This document shows, in pieces, positions 1-7,868 of a stretch of DNA of 37,257 nt. Both the position numbers and the translations under genes were made by a program. The stretch is taken from positions 1-37,257 of the forward strand of contig JAGWBI010000014.1 of the NCBI GenBank assembly GCA_021295965.1, in the 5' to 3' direction. The stretch's first letter is position 1. Every line of letters starts with the position of its first letter. Origin of the DNA: Dehalococcoidia bacterium. Lineage in GTDB: Bacteria > Chloroflexota > Dehalococcoidia > Lucifugimonadales > UBA3495. Below the pieces are notes generated by a model, which was not told the origin of the DNA, did no database searches, and saw nothing but the letters and a program-made list of their open reading frames with translations.

Positions 1-751
1 CCTGGGGGTCTATCACCCAAATCCCTCCGGAGCCGGTGCAAAACACTCTGCCTTCGGTATCCACTTTCATGCCGTCCGGCACCCCGGGCTCGGCCGATGA
101 CATATCGCAGAAAATACGGTTGTTGCTCAGCGTACCGTCGGCGGCGACATCGAAGGCCCTGATGAAACGATGGGTACACACGTCACCGCGCTCCGCCTCC
201 TCGACACAGCGTTCGTCGAGGCGGCTGATGGCGACATAGAGCACCGATTCGTCCGGGGATAGCGCCAGGCCGTTGGGATATTCGCACTGATCGGTAGCCA
301 CGTGCAACGAGTCGTCCGGAGCAATCCGAAAAACGCCGGCGAAACCGAGTTCCCGCTGTTCTACAGGGATGCCGCGTTCCGGGTCGGTGAAATAGACGCT
401 CCCATCGGACCGGCAGATTATGTCGTTGGGACGGTTGAGTCGCCTCCCTTCCCACCGGTCCGCCACCGTCGTTACCGCTCCATCCGCATCCATCCGCGTG
501 ACCTGCCGGTTCGCGCCTTCGCACATCAGCAGCCGGCCCTGGCGATCGAGGGTGCAGCCGTTGCCTTCCCCGGTATTGGTGCGAATCGCGACGGGATCGC
601 CGCTGCCGTCCCAACGCATCAACATGCTTTCCCGGTGGCGGACGTAGGTCAGATAGTTGCCGGGATGCCACAGCGGCCCCTCGGTGGGCCCGCCAGCGGC
701 GATCAGGACGGGATCGCCCGGCTCAACGATTGCAGAAAGGTCTTCAGGCAT
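1..751 (-). CDS. SMP-30/gluconolactonase family protein, 3' end outside window
   Basis: Reading the minus strand from an ATG at 751 gives 250 codons without a stop up to the window edge, so the C-terminus is missing. The frame is a six-bladed beta-propeller of the SMP-30/gluconolactonase/LRE family: TEGPLWHP near residue 23, then RPNDIICRSDG, YPNGLALSPDE and GVPDGMKVDTEG. In this family the early Glu, the Asn of PNG and the Asp of DGMK-type motifs bind one divalent metal that opens lactone or ester rings. The protein at 24494-25399 is a clear paralogue with nearly the same motifs in the same order. The start overlaps the stop of the upstream deiodinase-like gene by 8 bp (744-751), so the two are probably translationally coupled. 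The substrate is unknown; sugar lactonase activity is only a family guess. Confidence 0.88.
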   Translation of the reverse strand, partial: MPEDLSAIVEPGDPVLIAAGGPTEGPLWHPGNYLTYVRHRESMLMRWDGSGDPVAIRTNTGEGNGCTLDRQGRLLMCEGANRQVTRMDADGAVTTVADRWEGRRLNRPNDIICRSDGSVYFTDPERGIPVEQRELGFAGVFRIAPDDSLHVATDQCEYPNGLALSPDESVLYVAISRLDERCVEEAERGDVCTHRFIRAFDVAADGTLSNNRIFCDMSSAEPGVPDGMKVDTEGRVFCTGSGGIWVIDPQ

Positions 752-1526
752 GGTTACTCACTCCGGGGGTTGTCGCCGAAAACGTGGCCAGGATGCAGGT
801 TTCGATGGCCTGCTCCCATTCATCCAGGTCGAAGAAGTGGGGCCCGGCGCCGCCGTGGTAGGCTACGCGGCCGTCAACATCCACCAGGTACAGGCGTTCC
901 GGCGCAGCGCCGTAAGCCTCGTCCACTGCATTGTCCATATCCTCGATAATCACGGGCAGGCCAATTTGAAGGTCTATGCTGCACGATTGCGCCACCGCCT
1001 CGCGCTCCGCGGAGCTCCGATGTTGACGGAACAGAACGCCTTCCTGGACGTTGCTTTCCACCTGCCATCCGTCGGTGGGGTGGGCTTCCTGGACATACAC
1101 CACGAAGAATTCCACATCGTCCCTGAAACGGCGGTAAATCCGGGTCATGCGCTCAGTCTGAGCGCGGAACGGAGGTCAAGTGTAGCTGCCGAAAGCCAAC
1201 GCCACCGGCCGCCGGCCGCGATAATCGGACAGCCGCACTCGGTCCTCCGAACCCAAACGCTTGAGGCAGAAGTCGGGGGCTCCGGCGCCAACTTGAGGGC
1301 CGGTTTCATCTCGCAAAAGGATGGCGTCGAGGGCGGCGCGAACTTCCGCGGGCAACTCGCCCTGCCAATCATCAACCAACTCGCGCGCCGTGATCCTTCC
1401 GCCGTTGGTAGCTACATCCGGACTTCCGCCCCTGGCCTCCTTGATCGCAGCGACGACTCTCCGGAGATCCTGCCGGTCGGCATCGCTCAATCCGCTGATA
1501 ATGCTGTCGCGCTGCGCCTTCAACAT
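744..1526 (-). CDS. Iodothyronine-deiodinase-like selenoprotein (in-frame TGA = Sec)
   Basis: A conventional gene caller would split this into two ORFs (1176-1526 and 744-1148), but both lie in one frame separated only by a TGA at 1176-1178. Read through, the protein is 260 residues. Around the TGA it reads AFGSYT-U-PPFRAQTER, matching the deiodinase active site GSCTUPxF, with U at residue 117. Further family motifs follow in order: YVQEAHPTDGW, QHRSSAER, AYGAAPERLYLVD and YHGGAGP. The fold is thioredoxin-like (T4_deiodinase). In animals the Sec removes iodine from thyroid hormone; bacterial homologues have no settled substrate, but a selenol redox or dehalogenation role is plausible. About 75 N-terminal residues precede the domain, with no membrane anchor, unlike vertebrate enzymes. 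A GGAGGG lies 4 nt before the ATG. A hairpin suited to Sec insertion follows the TGA. Sec-decoding genes are not in this window. Confidence 0.85.
1149..1165 (-). promoter_or_regulatory. Putative bacterial SECIS hairpin after the UGA
   Basis: On the minus strand the sequence from 1165 down to 1149 is GCGCTC-AGACT-GAGCGC, a perfect 6-bp stem with a 5-nt loop (or 7 bp with a 3-nt loop). The stem starts 10 nt and the 5-nt loop 16 nt after the TGA at 1176-1178, and the second loop base is G. This agrees with the known layout of bacterial SECIS elements, which sit in the coding region just downstream of the UGA and bind SelB through a small G-containing loop. The hairpin encodes residues that are not strongly conserved in the family, which leaves room for an RNA constraint. 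Folding and function are inferred. Confidence 0.6.
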
Positions 1527-1691
1527 GGTTCCCTCCGCTGTCTCAAACGCTATGTGGCTTGATTTCCACTGTTGGCGTCAAGATAACATTTGGTCATAGC
1601 GCAGTCCATCGGTCGCCCCGCTTTCCCAGTACGGATCCGAGTAAACGCATTTCACATCTTGCCAAAAACTGGTCGCGCCATTAGCCTCTAT

Positions 1692-1713
1692 AAGGTTGTT
1701 TCCTCTCAACCTT
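1692..1713 (+). promoter_or_regulatory. Inverted repeat just upstream of the ABC-F gene
   Basis: AAGGTTG (1692-1698) and CAACCTT (1707-1713) form a perfect 7-bp stem with an 8-nt pyrimidine loop, ending 23 nt before the ATG at 1737. An AT-rich stretch containing TATAAA follows at about 1718. It could be an operator or a leader hairpin; some ABC-F genes are controlled by 5' leader attenuation. I see no leader peptide. No strong ribosome binding site precedes the ATG, so a nearly leaderless transcript is possible. Confidence 0.3.
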
Positions 1714-1736
1714 GATTATAAAAACCGCCGCAAATT

Positions 1737-3719
1737 ATGCTGTTCGCATCCAACATCAGCAAAGCCTATTCCGAGCGGACCCTGTTCAGCGGGCTGAACG
1801 TGTCGATGGCCGCCGGCGACCGCATTGCGCTCATCGGAGCCAACGGTTCGGGTAAGACGACGCTTCTGGACATCCTCGCCGGCGAGACCCTGCCGGACGA
1901 CGGTTCAATATCCGGGCGGCGCAACACCACGGTGGGATACCTCAGGCAGGAACCGGCGCCGTTCGCCGGCCGGTCGTTGCTCCAGGAGGTATTGAGCGCT
2001 CACCACGAAGCGATTGCGGTCGCCGACCGGATTGCCGCAGCCAGGGACGATCTGTCGTCCGCTACCGATCCGGCCAAACAGAGCGACTTGATCGATCTGC
2101 TGGCCCGACTCGACGCGGAATTGGAAGCCGTGGGCGGGGCTGACCGCGACCACGAAGCAAAGGCAATCCTGTCGGGCCTGGGCTTCAGGGAAAGCGACTT
2201 CTCCCGCAATATGCGGGAGTTCAGCGGCGGTTGGATCATGCGGGCCGAGCTGGCCCGGTTGCTGTTTCGGAACCCCGACCTGCTCCTGCTGGATGAGCCG
2301 ACCAACCACCTCGACCTTGAGGCAAACCTGTGGTTCGAGAAGTACCTTTCCTCCTTTGCCGGCGGAGTGGTGATCACATCCCACGACCGCGCCTTTTTGA
2401 ACCAGGTCGCCAACCGCATACTCGCCATTGAACCGGGAGAAGTGGTCCATCATCGGGGAAACTACGATGATTACCTGGTCGCCCGCGAGCGCGCCCTGGA
2501 GGTCAAGCAGGCCGCCGCCGCCCGCCAGGAGCGCGAGATACAGCGGCAGATGCGTTTCGTCGAGCGGTTCCGCTACAAGGCGACCAAGGCCCGGCAGGTG
2601 CAGAGCCGACTGAAACAGCTGGAAAAAATCGAAGTCATCGAACTGCCCCGAGCGACCAGGAAGGTCAGCTATTCGTTCCCGGAACCTCCCCGCAGCGGTT
2701 CCGAAATTATCAGACTCGACAACGTGGGAAAGTCCTACGGTGACAACGTGGTGTACCAGGGCCTGAACCTGACCCTGGAACGGGGCGACCGCGTCGCGCT
2801 GGTCGGTCCCAATGGCGCCGGCAAAACGACGCTGCTGAAGATCCTCGCCGGAGCGCTGTCCATCGACCAGGGGGAGCGCAGGCTCGGCCACAATGTGATC
2901 GCCGCCTACTACGCCCAGCACGTGCTGGATCTGCTCAACACGAACAATACCGCTTTCGAGGAATTGCAGGAGGCGGCGCCGGCCGAATCGGAGCAGAACT
3001 TGCGCACTACGCTGGGCGGCTTTCTGTTCAGCGGCGAGGACGTCCTCAAGCCGATATCCGTGCTGTCCGGCGGCGAAAAGGCGAGGGTGGCTCTGGCCAA
3101 ACTGCTCCTCCAGCCCAGCAACTTCCTGCTGATGGACGAACCGACCAACCATCTGGACATCACGTCCCGGGAGATCCTGGCCGATGCCCTGGGCGACTAC
3201 CGCGGCGCCATCTGCCTGGTGACCCACGACCGCACCCTGATCCGGCAGGTCGCCAACAAGATAATTGAAATTGAGGGCGGCATCCCCAGGGTCTTCCCCG
3301 GCGACTATGACGCCTATCTTTACCGGAAACAGCAGGAGACGGAGGAGAAGCCCACCGTCAGCGCCCCCGCGGACGAAACGGCCACCGCCTCGGGCAATAC
3401 CAACGGCAGGCGACGGCACCGGCGCCCCCTGACTCCCGAAGAGGAGCAGGAGCGCGCGTTGAACCGGCAGGCGCGTCAACTGGCGGCCCGCATCGAGGAG
3501 ATCGGAGTCGCCATCACCGAACGCGAGGCCGTTTCCTCAGAGTTGGAAACCATGTTCGCCAACCCCGATCAATTTGAAGATCGGGCCCAATTGGAGGCCA
3601 CGGGCGAGCGCTACCGGATGCTCAAGGAAGAAGAACAATCCCTGTGGGATGAGTGGGAACGGCTGTCGCTGGAAGCGGAGGACGTGGACCGAACCCTGGT
3701 TGCGCTCAAAGCGGACTGA
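1737..3719 (+). CDS. ABC-F family ATP-binding protein (Uup/EttA-like)
   Basis: This 660-residue protein has two fused ABC nucleotide-binding domains and no membrane segment, the hallmark of ABC-F translation factors that bind the ribosomal E site. Domain 1 has Walker [10 protein letters not shown] (residues 34-42), signature FSGGW (about 162) and Walker [13 protein letters not shown] (about 182). The basic, helical inter-domain linker (about 247-305) corresponds to the P-site tRNA interaction motif region. Domain 2 has GPNGAGKTT (about 356), [16 protein letters not shown] (about 442) and [11 protein letters not shown] (about 465). A charged C-terminal extension (about 560-655) looks like the coiled-coil domain of Uup-type members. 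It is transcribed alone, divergent from the deiodinase gene, and ends near a repeat that could terminate transcription. Antibiotic resistance is possible but nothing here favours it over a housekeeping translation role. Confidence 0.93.
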   Translation: MLFASNISKAYSERTLFSGLNVSMAAGDRIALIGANGSGKTTLLDILAGETLPDDGSISGRRNTTVGYLRQEPAPFAGRSLLQEVLSAHHEAIAVADRIAAARDDLSSATDPAKQSDLIDLLARLDAELEAVGGADRDHEAKAILSGLGFRESDFSRNMREFSGGWIMRAELARLLFRNPDLLLLDEPTNHLDLEANLWFEKYLSSFAGGVVITSHDRAFLNQVANRILAIEPGEVVHHRGNYDDYLVARERALEVKQAAAARQEREIQRQMRFVERFRYKATKARQVQSRLKQLEKIEVIELPRATRKVSYSFPEPPRSGSEIIRLDNVGKSYGDNVVYQGLNLTLERGDRVALVGPNGAGKTTLLKILAGALSIDQGERRLGHNVIAAYYAQHVLDLLNTNNTAFEELQEAAPAESEQNLRTTLGGFLFSGEDVLKPISVLSGGEKARVALAKLLLQPSNFLLMDEPTNHLDITSREILADALGDYRGAICLVTHDRTLIRQVANKIIEIEGGIPRVFPGDYDAYLYRKQQETEEKPTVSAPADETATASGNTNGRRRHRRPLTPEEEQERALNRQARQLAARIEEIGVAITEREAVSSELETMFANPDQFEDRAQLEATGERYRMLKEEEQSLWDEWERLSLEAEDVDRTLVALKAD

Positions 3720-3733
3720 CCAAAATAACCCAA

Positions 3734-3834
3734 CCGTCATTCCCGCTTTCGCGGGAATCCAGAGAGGGTACAAACAAGCCGATTTTCTTAAGGCAACGAT
3801 TTTCTGGGTTCCTGCATTCGCAGGGACGACGGTG
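3734..3834. repeat. Composite inverted-repeat element (CGTCATTCCCGC family)
   Basis: The left end (3734-3763) is itself a hairpin, CCGTCATTCCCGC facing GCGGGAATCCAGA. The right end (3801-3834) is a degenerate inverted copy ending GGGACGACGGTG. A related element lies at 27664-27762 and a decayed copy at 16807-16900. It fills the gap between the convergent stops at 3719 and 3859, where its hairpins could act as a bidirectional terminator. Similar ATTCCCGC/GCGGGAAT repeats are widespread in bacterial intergenic DNA. Confidence 0.75.
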
Positions 3835-3858
3835 TGATTTTGTAAACGTCAACATAGC

Positions 3859-5016
3859 CTAGACAGTTTGGCGCACGTAGTCCCTGCCGTTGCCCTCAAA
3901 ACCGTTCGCCGTCAGGCTAACCTCATGGTCTCCGGTTACCGCTAAACCGCAGTCTCGGGAATCCCGGATCCGGTTCCCGGTAATGACGTAGTTGCGTGTC
4001 TGCTTGTCCCGGGGTGCATGACCTTGCGCCGGAAGGTAACTCCAAAGGCGGATGCCGTTGCGGTTGCCCTCGATACGATTGTCTTCGATGCGGTTGTCTC
4101 GCCCGTGCTCGATGGCGATACCATCGAATCGGTTGGCCCTGATCTCGTTATTCCTGACCTCAGTGTCAGTTGAATAGCCCAGCCAGAAACCGTAGTTAGA
4201 ACAATTGGCGACATTGTCCTCAAAGACGTTGCCCGAAGAGAAAACCGCCTCGAAGGCATTGTTGGGCGAATAGCTGGCGTCGTTGCCGGTTATGACGTTG
4301 TGGTTGGAGGGTTCTCGATTGTGGGCCCGGATGAAGAACCCGTCGCCGCTGTAGAGCAGGTTGTTGCCGGCGATCCGGTTGTGGTTGGAGCCATCCTCCA
4401 GGAGTATCCCGGCCGAGTCAGCCGTGTCGCACCAGAAACGGTCAGTGTAGCGGATACAGTGCTCCGCCCGGTTGTCCAGAATCTCGTTGTGGCTGGACCG
4501 CAGCAGGTAGATCCCGACGTTGCCAGAGTAAGAGGCGTTGTTGGCTCGGATGGCGTTGTATTCAGACCTGACGAGGCTGATACCGTTGAAATTGTTGTTG
4601 ACTTGATTGCCCGTTATCGTGCCGTGCCGAACCTCACGCAGATAAATACCACCGCCGAATCCTTCTTCTACCGGCGCATCCGTATCGGGGAGCCAACCCG
4701 CGTCCCGGGGGTTCGTGTTGTCGGACACCACGCAGCCCCGAATGGTCAGGTTGCTGACATTCTCGGCGCGGATGCCGTAGTGAAAACCAAAAACAATTCC
4801 GTTGAGGATCGTCACACTGCTGCAGTCATGGACCCAGATGCCGGCGCTCCCCTTTCCTTCACCGTCCAGCACCGAGCCGGCGAGGTCCAACACGATACCG
4901 TCCGTGCATACCTCGATGACGGTACCCGGAGTGGATGGCGCCCTTAGCCCCGCGTACTGCGACGGTTTGAACGTATTTCCAGTGTACCGGTCGGGGATTA
5001 CGTTGATTTGGGTCAT
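3859..5016 (-). CDS. Right-handed parallel beta-helix repeat protein (NosD/PbH1-like)
   Basis: The 385-residue protein is built almost wholly of 22-24-residue beta-helix coils: short hydrophobic strands separated by N-rich turns such as ITGNQVNNN, IRANNAS, ILDNRAEH, ITGNDAS and IRANRFDG. This PbH1/NosD-like pattern starts at about residue 40 with VLDLAGSVLDGEGKG and continues to the end. The family includes carbohydrate-active enzymes such as C5-epimerases and lyases, and structural proteins. No catalytic set can be identified with certainty. No signal peptide is visible at the ATG used (MTQINVIPDRYTG), so secretion is not supported. It is the most downstream of three co-directional genes of unknown role (5060-7230), 43 nt after the previous stop. 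Function unknown beyond the fold. Confidence 0.8.
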   Translation of the reverse strand: MTQINVIPDRYTGNTFKPSQYAGLRAPSTPGTVIEVCTDGIVLDLAGSVLDGEGKGSAGIWVHDCSSVTILNGIVFGFHYGIRAENVSNLTIRGCVVSDNTNPRDAGWLPDTDAPVEEGFGGGIYLREVRHGTITGNQVNNNFNGISLVRSEYNAIRANNASYSGNVGIYLLRSSHNEILDNRAEHCIRYTDRFWCDTADSAGILLEDGSNHNRIAGNNLLYSGDGFFIRAHNREPSNHNVITGNDASYSPNNAFEAVFSSGNVFEDNVANCSNYGFWLGYSTDTEVRNNEIRANRFDGIAIEHGRDNRIEDNRIEGNRNGIRLWSYLPAQGHAPRDKQTRNYVITGNRIRDSRDCGLAVTGDHEVSLTANGFEGNGRDYVRQTV

Positions 5017-5059
5017 ACCGATACGGCTGGGGCGGGAGCGCGAATGTTAGACGCCCGGG

Positions 5060-6145
5060 TCAGGCACAAGCAAAATCTACCCACAGCTTGCGGTCCACCA
5101 ACGGATCATCCTCCGGCCTGGAAATATCCCGATCAAAGACCCGAACCGGCGAATTCCCGGCCACGTCCTCCAGCCTGGGTTCGACCACCAGCCGGTAACC
5201 GCCCTCTCGCCAGGGCAGGGCCGGCGTAAACCGCCAACTCCCCTCCTCATCGCCCAACTCTGCCTGACCGGATACCATTGCGCCGGCGGCATCGCAGACG
5301 CGCAGGCAGTGTTGCAGCAGCCCGTGATCCAGGGGCTTCCCGAACTCGACGACCAGCGCCGTTCGCGTTCTGGCATGTGGAGCAATCAGCCGCCAATCCT
5401 GAACGTTGATATGAGACCGCTGAGCCGGCCCGATGCCATAGCGTCGTTCCGCGCCGTGTTTCAGCGGCCGGCCCCCGGCGTCCCGAAAATCTGCATCGAC
5501 CGACACCTTGATCGGAACGCCCTCCACCAGCGGATAGCCCATCTCCAGGTTGGGAACTAGGCCGCGCTTGATTCGTCCCGGATCCAGCAGCATGGTCACC
5601 CGCCGCCGCTCCGGGTCCCATAGCTCCGGCTCCGGCGGGAGAAAAACATCCTCCAACGGTTCGCCGGTGTCATCCCGACAGACCCGTATCGCCCTAGCAG
5701 CCCAGCCCTCGCTCATCGGCTCGGAGAAAAGAACGTAGATCCGCAGCAGGTTGACCGGCAATTCGGCGACGGTGGGATATATCTCCAGCACTTCCGCCGT
5801 GGATGCAGTGCGGGTGGAATCCCGCTCGATTTCCCAGACCTCCGTGTCGCCGCCCTCGCTTCCAACCAGCAGCGAATAGCCAATACCGTCCGCGAACGGA
5901 AAACGGGGCACGAAGCAAACCAACTCATCCCCCAACTCGAACCGGCCGGCTACGCCTGGAACGGCGCGAGCGTCAACGTTCTCCGCCAGGGCTTCTCTCG
6001 TATAGACGGCCAGACGCCGACCCAATTCGCCGGCGTCCAGCCCATCCAGTTCCCGCAGCTCAGTGTCAGTCCACCCCTGGATTTCCAGGCAGTCGCGCCC
6101 CTCGCGCTCTGCCCATCCCAGTTGCAGACGACGGGAACGGGTCAC
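5060..6145 (-). CDS. Unknown protein with Ig-like (Big_5/SbsA-type) segments
   Basis: The 361-residue protein starts with GTG at 6145, which overlaps the TGA of the upstream propeller gene as GTGA, so the pair is translationally coupled. The middle (about residues 118-240) has RIYVLFSEPMSEG followed by a long beta-rich stretch with VTMLLDPGRIKRGLVPN. The next segment (about 250-350) repeats the theme with LVVEFGKPLDHGLL and YRLVVEPRLEDVAGN. Such FSEPM...VAGN patterns are typical of Big_5 (SbsA Ig-like) domains, often found in surface proteins, yet there is no signal peptide or membrane segment here. The N-terminal third is unrecognised. Its job may be tied to the overlapping beta-propeller gene. 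I do not assign a function. Confidence 0.72.
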   Translation of the reverse strand: MTRSRRLQLGWAEREGRDCLEIQGWTDTELRELDGLDAGELGRRLAVYTREALAENVDARAVPGVAGRFELGDELVCFVPRFPFADGIGYSLLVGSEGGDTEVWEIERDSTRTASTAEVLEIYPTVAELPVNLLRIYVLFSEPMSEGWAARAIRVCRDDTGEPLEDVFLPPEPELWDPERRRVTMLLDPGRIKRGLVPNLEMGYPLVEGVPIKVSVDADFRDAGGRPLKHGAERRYGIGPAQRSHINVQDWRLIAPHARTRTALVVEFGKPLDHGLLQHCLRVCDAAGAMVSGQAELGDEEGSWRFTPALPWREGGYRLVVEPRLEDVAGNSPVRVFDRDISRPEDDPLVDRKLWVDFACA

Positions 6146-7230
6146 AGTGTATCGGTGGCGTAGGTGCGCAGGTGGGTGCTGCCGTCCTCATCCTGCTGCA
6201 GCATCAGCACGCCGTTGCCGTTGAGATTAGCCATCCGCTTTACGCCCGGATGGGGCAGCAGCTCGCGGGGTATGCCCACGCCCGGCGTAACCGGGTCGGC
6301 TGGCGATGCGTCCAGCGAATCGTCCGGCTCCGTCAGCGGCCCCTGGCCGTCGATGTCCTTGCACGCGACCTTGAACAGCGGGTGACGGTCGTTGCACACC
6401 AGCAGGTATTCCCCGCCGTCACGCTCGTAAGAAATCAGGTCCAGCGGGTGGTTGTGCGAGCCCAGTTCGGCCACAGTTTTGCCCATCACATGCTTGCCGG
6501 CATCCAATTCGGAAAGGGTGAACTGCACCACCGGGGTGCAGGTGTAGCTGGCGAGAATGCTCGTGTTGCCCTGGTACGGCACGAAGGCTCGGATCGGCGC
6601 CGCTGTCTCGTACTGCCCGTGGGACACGTGGAATATCTCCAGCGAGTTGGATTGGGCCTCGCCGGTGAAGGGGAAAGGAATGCGCCGCAGGGTTGACGTG
6701 AACTCCTCATTGGACGTTCCCGCCACTATGAGCAGCCCGTCCACGTAGGACATATCGGTTACGGTCACCGTCCGCAACTTCATGCGGGTCACCAACCTCG
6801 GGTCGTCCTCGTCGGCTGCATCCGTGATGTCATACTGGGAAAACGCTACGTTTTCCAGCGACACGTCGCTGATGCTTCCGTCGCCGGACACCCTGACAAT
6901 CACCGGAACCGCGGCGTCGCCGCTTCCCCGCATGACCGACAGGTAGGTGTTTCCAGAGGCGGGATGCACCGCCATATCCCGTATCGCTACGTCCTCCCGC
7001 GCGCAGCCTAAATATCCTGCCAGAGACGCATCGAAGTTCTCCAGGTTCACGGCTTCCGTCTGGCCGCCGTCTTCGCCGGCATCCACGGCGAAGATCGACG
7101 CCCCAACATTGTCTGCGATGAACAACACACCGCCAGGGCCGAACGCCAACGGCCCCACCGACTTGATCGCCGGCGTGCCCACCGTCAGTCCCAGGCTCTC
7201 CAGATTCGTCGCGGTTCCAAGCTCAACCAT
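6142..7230 (-). CDS. Beta-propeller-like protein of unknown function
   Basis: The start chosen is the ATG at 7230, preceded by GGAGG at 7236-7240; the frame stays open to 7845 but that extension lies opposite the Rieske gene and reads as low-complexity shadow sequence. The 362-residue product repeats four-stranded blade motifs, for example VGPLAFGPGGVLFIADN (about residue 25), IRDMAVHPASGNTYLSV (about 82), VTDMSYVDGLLIVAG and LDLISYERDGGEYLLVCN, which suggests a beta-propeller of the SMP-30/quinoprotein/WD class. No signal peptide is seen and no PQQ or metal site can be claimed. The gene is followed at once by the overlapping Ig-like gene, making an operon of unknown purpose that is divergent from the Rieske gene. 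Confidence 0.78.
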   Translation of the reverse strand: MVELGTATNLESLGLTVGTPAIKSVGPLAFGPGGVLFIADNVGASIFAVDAGEDGGQTEAVNLENFDASLAGYLGCAREDVAIRDMAVHPASGNTYLSVMRGSGDAAVPVIVRVSGDGSISDVSLENVAFSQYDITDAADEDDPRLVTRMKLRTVTVTDMSYVDGLLIVAGTSNEEFTSTLRRIPFPFTGEAQSNSLEIFHVSHGQYETAAPIRAFVPYQGNTSILASYTCTPVVQFTLSELDAGKHVMGKTVAELGSHNHPLDLISYERDGGEYLLVCNDRHPLFKVACKDIDGQGPLTEPDDSLDASPADPVTPGVGIPRELLPHPGVKRMANLNGNGVLMLQQDEDGSTHLRTYATDTL

Positions 7231-7305
7231 AACGACCTCCCTACGCTTTACGTTACCTGATGTCCGTGAGTGTAGCATTAGCCGCATCGCTGCGCCACCG
7301 ACGGT

Positions 7306-7332
7306 TTGAAATCGGTGGGTTTTTGCTATACT
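7306..7332 (+). promoter_or_regulatory. Extended -10 promoter for the Rieske gene
   Basis: TTGAAA (7306-7311) and TATACT (7327-7332) are separated by 15 nt, and the -10 is preceded by TGC, giving the extended -10 form TGnTATACT that tolerates a weak or short-spaced -35. Transcription would start near 7339 and give a leader of about 50 nt before the ATG at 7388. Prediction by eye only. Confidence 0.45.
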
Positions 7333-7387
7333 TGGCGCGCTTGTTGCCGATACAGCAGGCGGATCCGACAGCAGAGAGGAAAACGCA

Positions 7388-7756
7388 ATGACTACCGAAC
7401 GCAGAAGAGGCACCGTGACGCTGCGCCAGGTCAGCGGTTCGGCCCGTTCAAAAAAAGTACGGGTTGAGTTGGGGCCGGAATCCGCTTTCGCCGAACTGCC
7501 GGCTCCCGTGAAGGTGGGCGACGCTGCGTATTTTCTGGTGAAGGGTCGGGACGGGTACAAGCTTTTGTCCACCATCTGCCCCCACCAGGGCGGCGAGATT
7601 GAGGACGAAGGTGACGAGGTTTTCGTCTGCGACGGCCACGGCTGGCAGTACGAAAAGGGCGAGGGCACTTGTGTCAACCAGCCCAATTTTCGCATGAAGG
7701 CGTTTTTGGTCACCCTGCAAAACGACCAGCTTGTGGCCTTGGTGCCCGACGAGTAG
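7388..7756 (+). CDS. Soluble Rieske [2Fe-2S] protein
   Basis: The 122-residue protein carries a complete Rieske cluster motif: C64-P-H66 and C81-D-G-H84, giving two Cys and two His ligands for a [2Fe-2S] cluster. It has no membrane anchor and no catalytic oxygenase domain, so it resembles the small ferredoxin-type Rieske proteins that feed electrons to oxygenases, or a detached Rieske domain. An extra Cys at 95 lies outside the motif and is not the disulfide pair of bc1-type Rieske proteins. AGAGGAAAA precedes the ATG. The gene stands alone, with an extended -10 promoter upstream and two palindromic repeats after its stop. Its partner oxygenase is not in the immediate neighbourhood, although flavin monooxygenases occur elsewhere in the window. 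Confidence 0.9.
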   Translation: MTTERRRGTVTLRQVSGSARSKKVRVELGPESAFAELPAPVKVGDAAYFLVKGRDGYKLLSTICPHQGGEIEDEGDEVFVCDGHGWQYEKGEGTCVNQPNFRMKAFLVTLQNDQLVALVPDE

Positions 7757-7783
7757 CTGGGCCAGGTTCCAAACCGATGCGTA

Positions 7784-7806
7784 GGGGCGGGTTTGAAACC
7801 CGCCCC
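7784..7806. repeat. Palindromic repeat GGGGCGGGTTT/AAACCCGCCCC
   Basis: The two 11-nt arms are perfect complements around a single G. It lies between the convergent stops at 7756 and 7869, beside a second palindrome (7828-7855) that shares the outer GTAGGGGCG sequence. It can fold into a strong hairpin on either strand and may serve as a terminator. Only one copy of this variant was found. Confidence 0.7.
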
Positions 7807-7827
7807 CGCCACGGTGGTGATCCCCGC

Positions 7828-7855
7828 GTAGGGGCGAATAATCATTCGCCCCTAC
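7828..7855. repeat. 28-bp palindromic repeat (GTAGGGGCGAAT arms), copy 1
   Basis: GTAGGGGCGAAT and ATTCGCCCCTAC form a perfect 12-bp stem with a 4-nt AATC loop. Other copies are at 28687-28714 (complete) and 34586-34607 (partial). The copies occur only in or at the edge of intergenic gaps, as REP-like or short non-autonomous elements do. This copy lies between convergent genes and could terminate both transcripts. Confidence 0.85.
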
Positions 7856-7868
7856 TTTCCCGGCACGA

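Noticed and set aside
1176-1178. TGA as a true stop or nonsense mutation in the deiodinase gene
   Set aside because: The codon sits exactly on the catalytic Sec position, the downstream frame is fully conserved with further family motifs, and a SECIS-like hairpin follows.
657-1562. 301-codon plus-strand frame opposite the deiodinase gene
   Set aside because: It is a shadow of the minus-strand selenoprotein: it has no family motifs or ribosome binding site, while the other strand has clear motifs.
1905-3479. 524-codon minus-strand frame opposite the ABC-F gene
   Set aside because: Long only because of high GC; the plus strand encodes an intact ABC-F protein with all motifs.
7231-7845. Upstream extension of the beta-propeller gene
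   Set aside because: It lies antisense to the Rieske gene, and GGAGG precedes the ATG at 7230.
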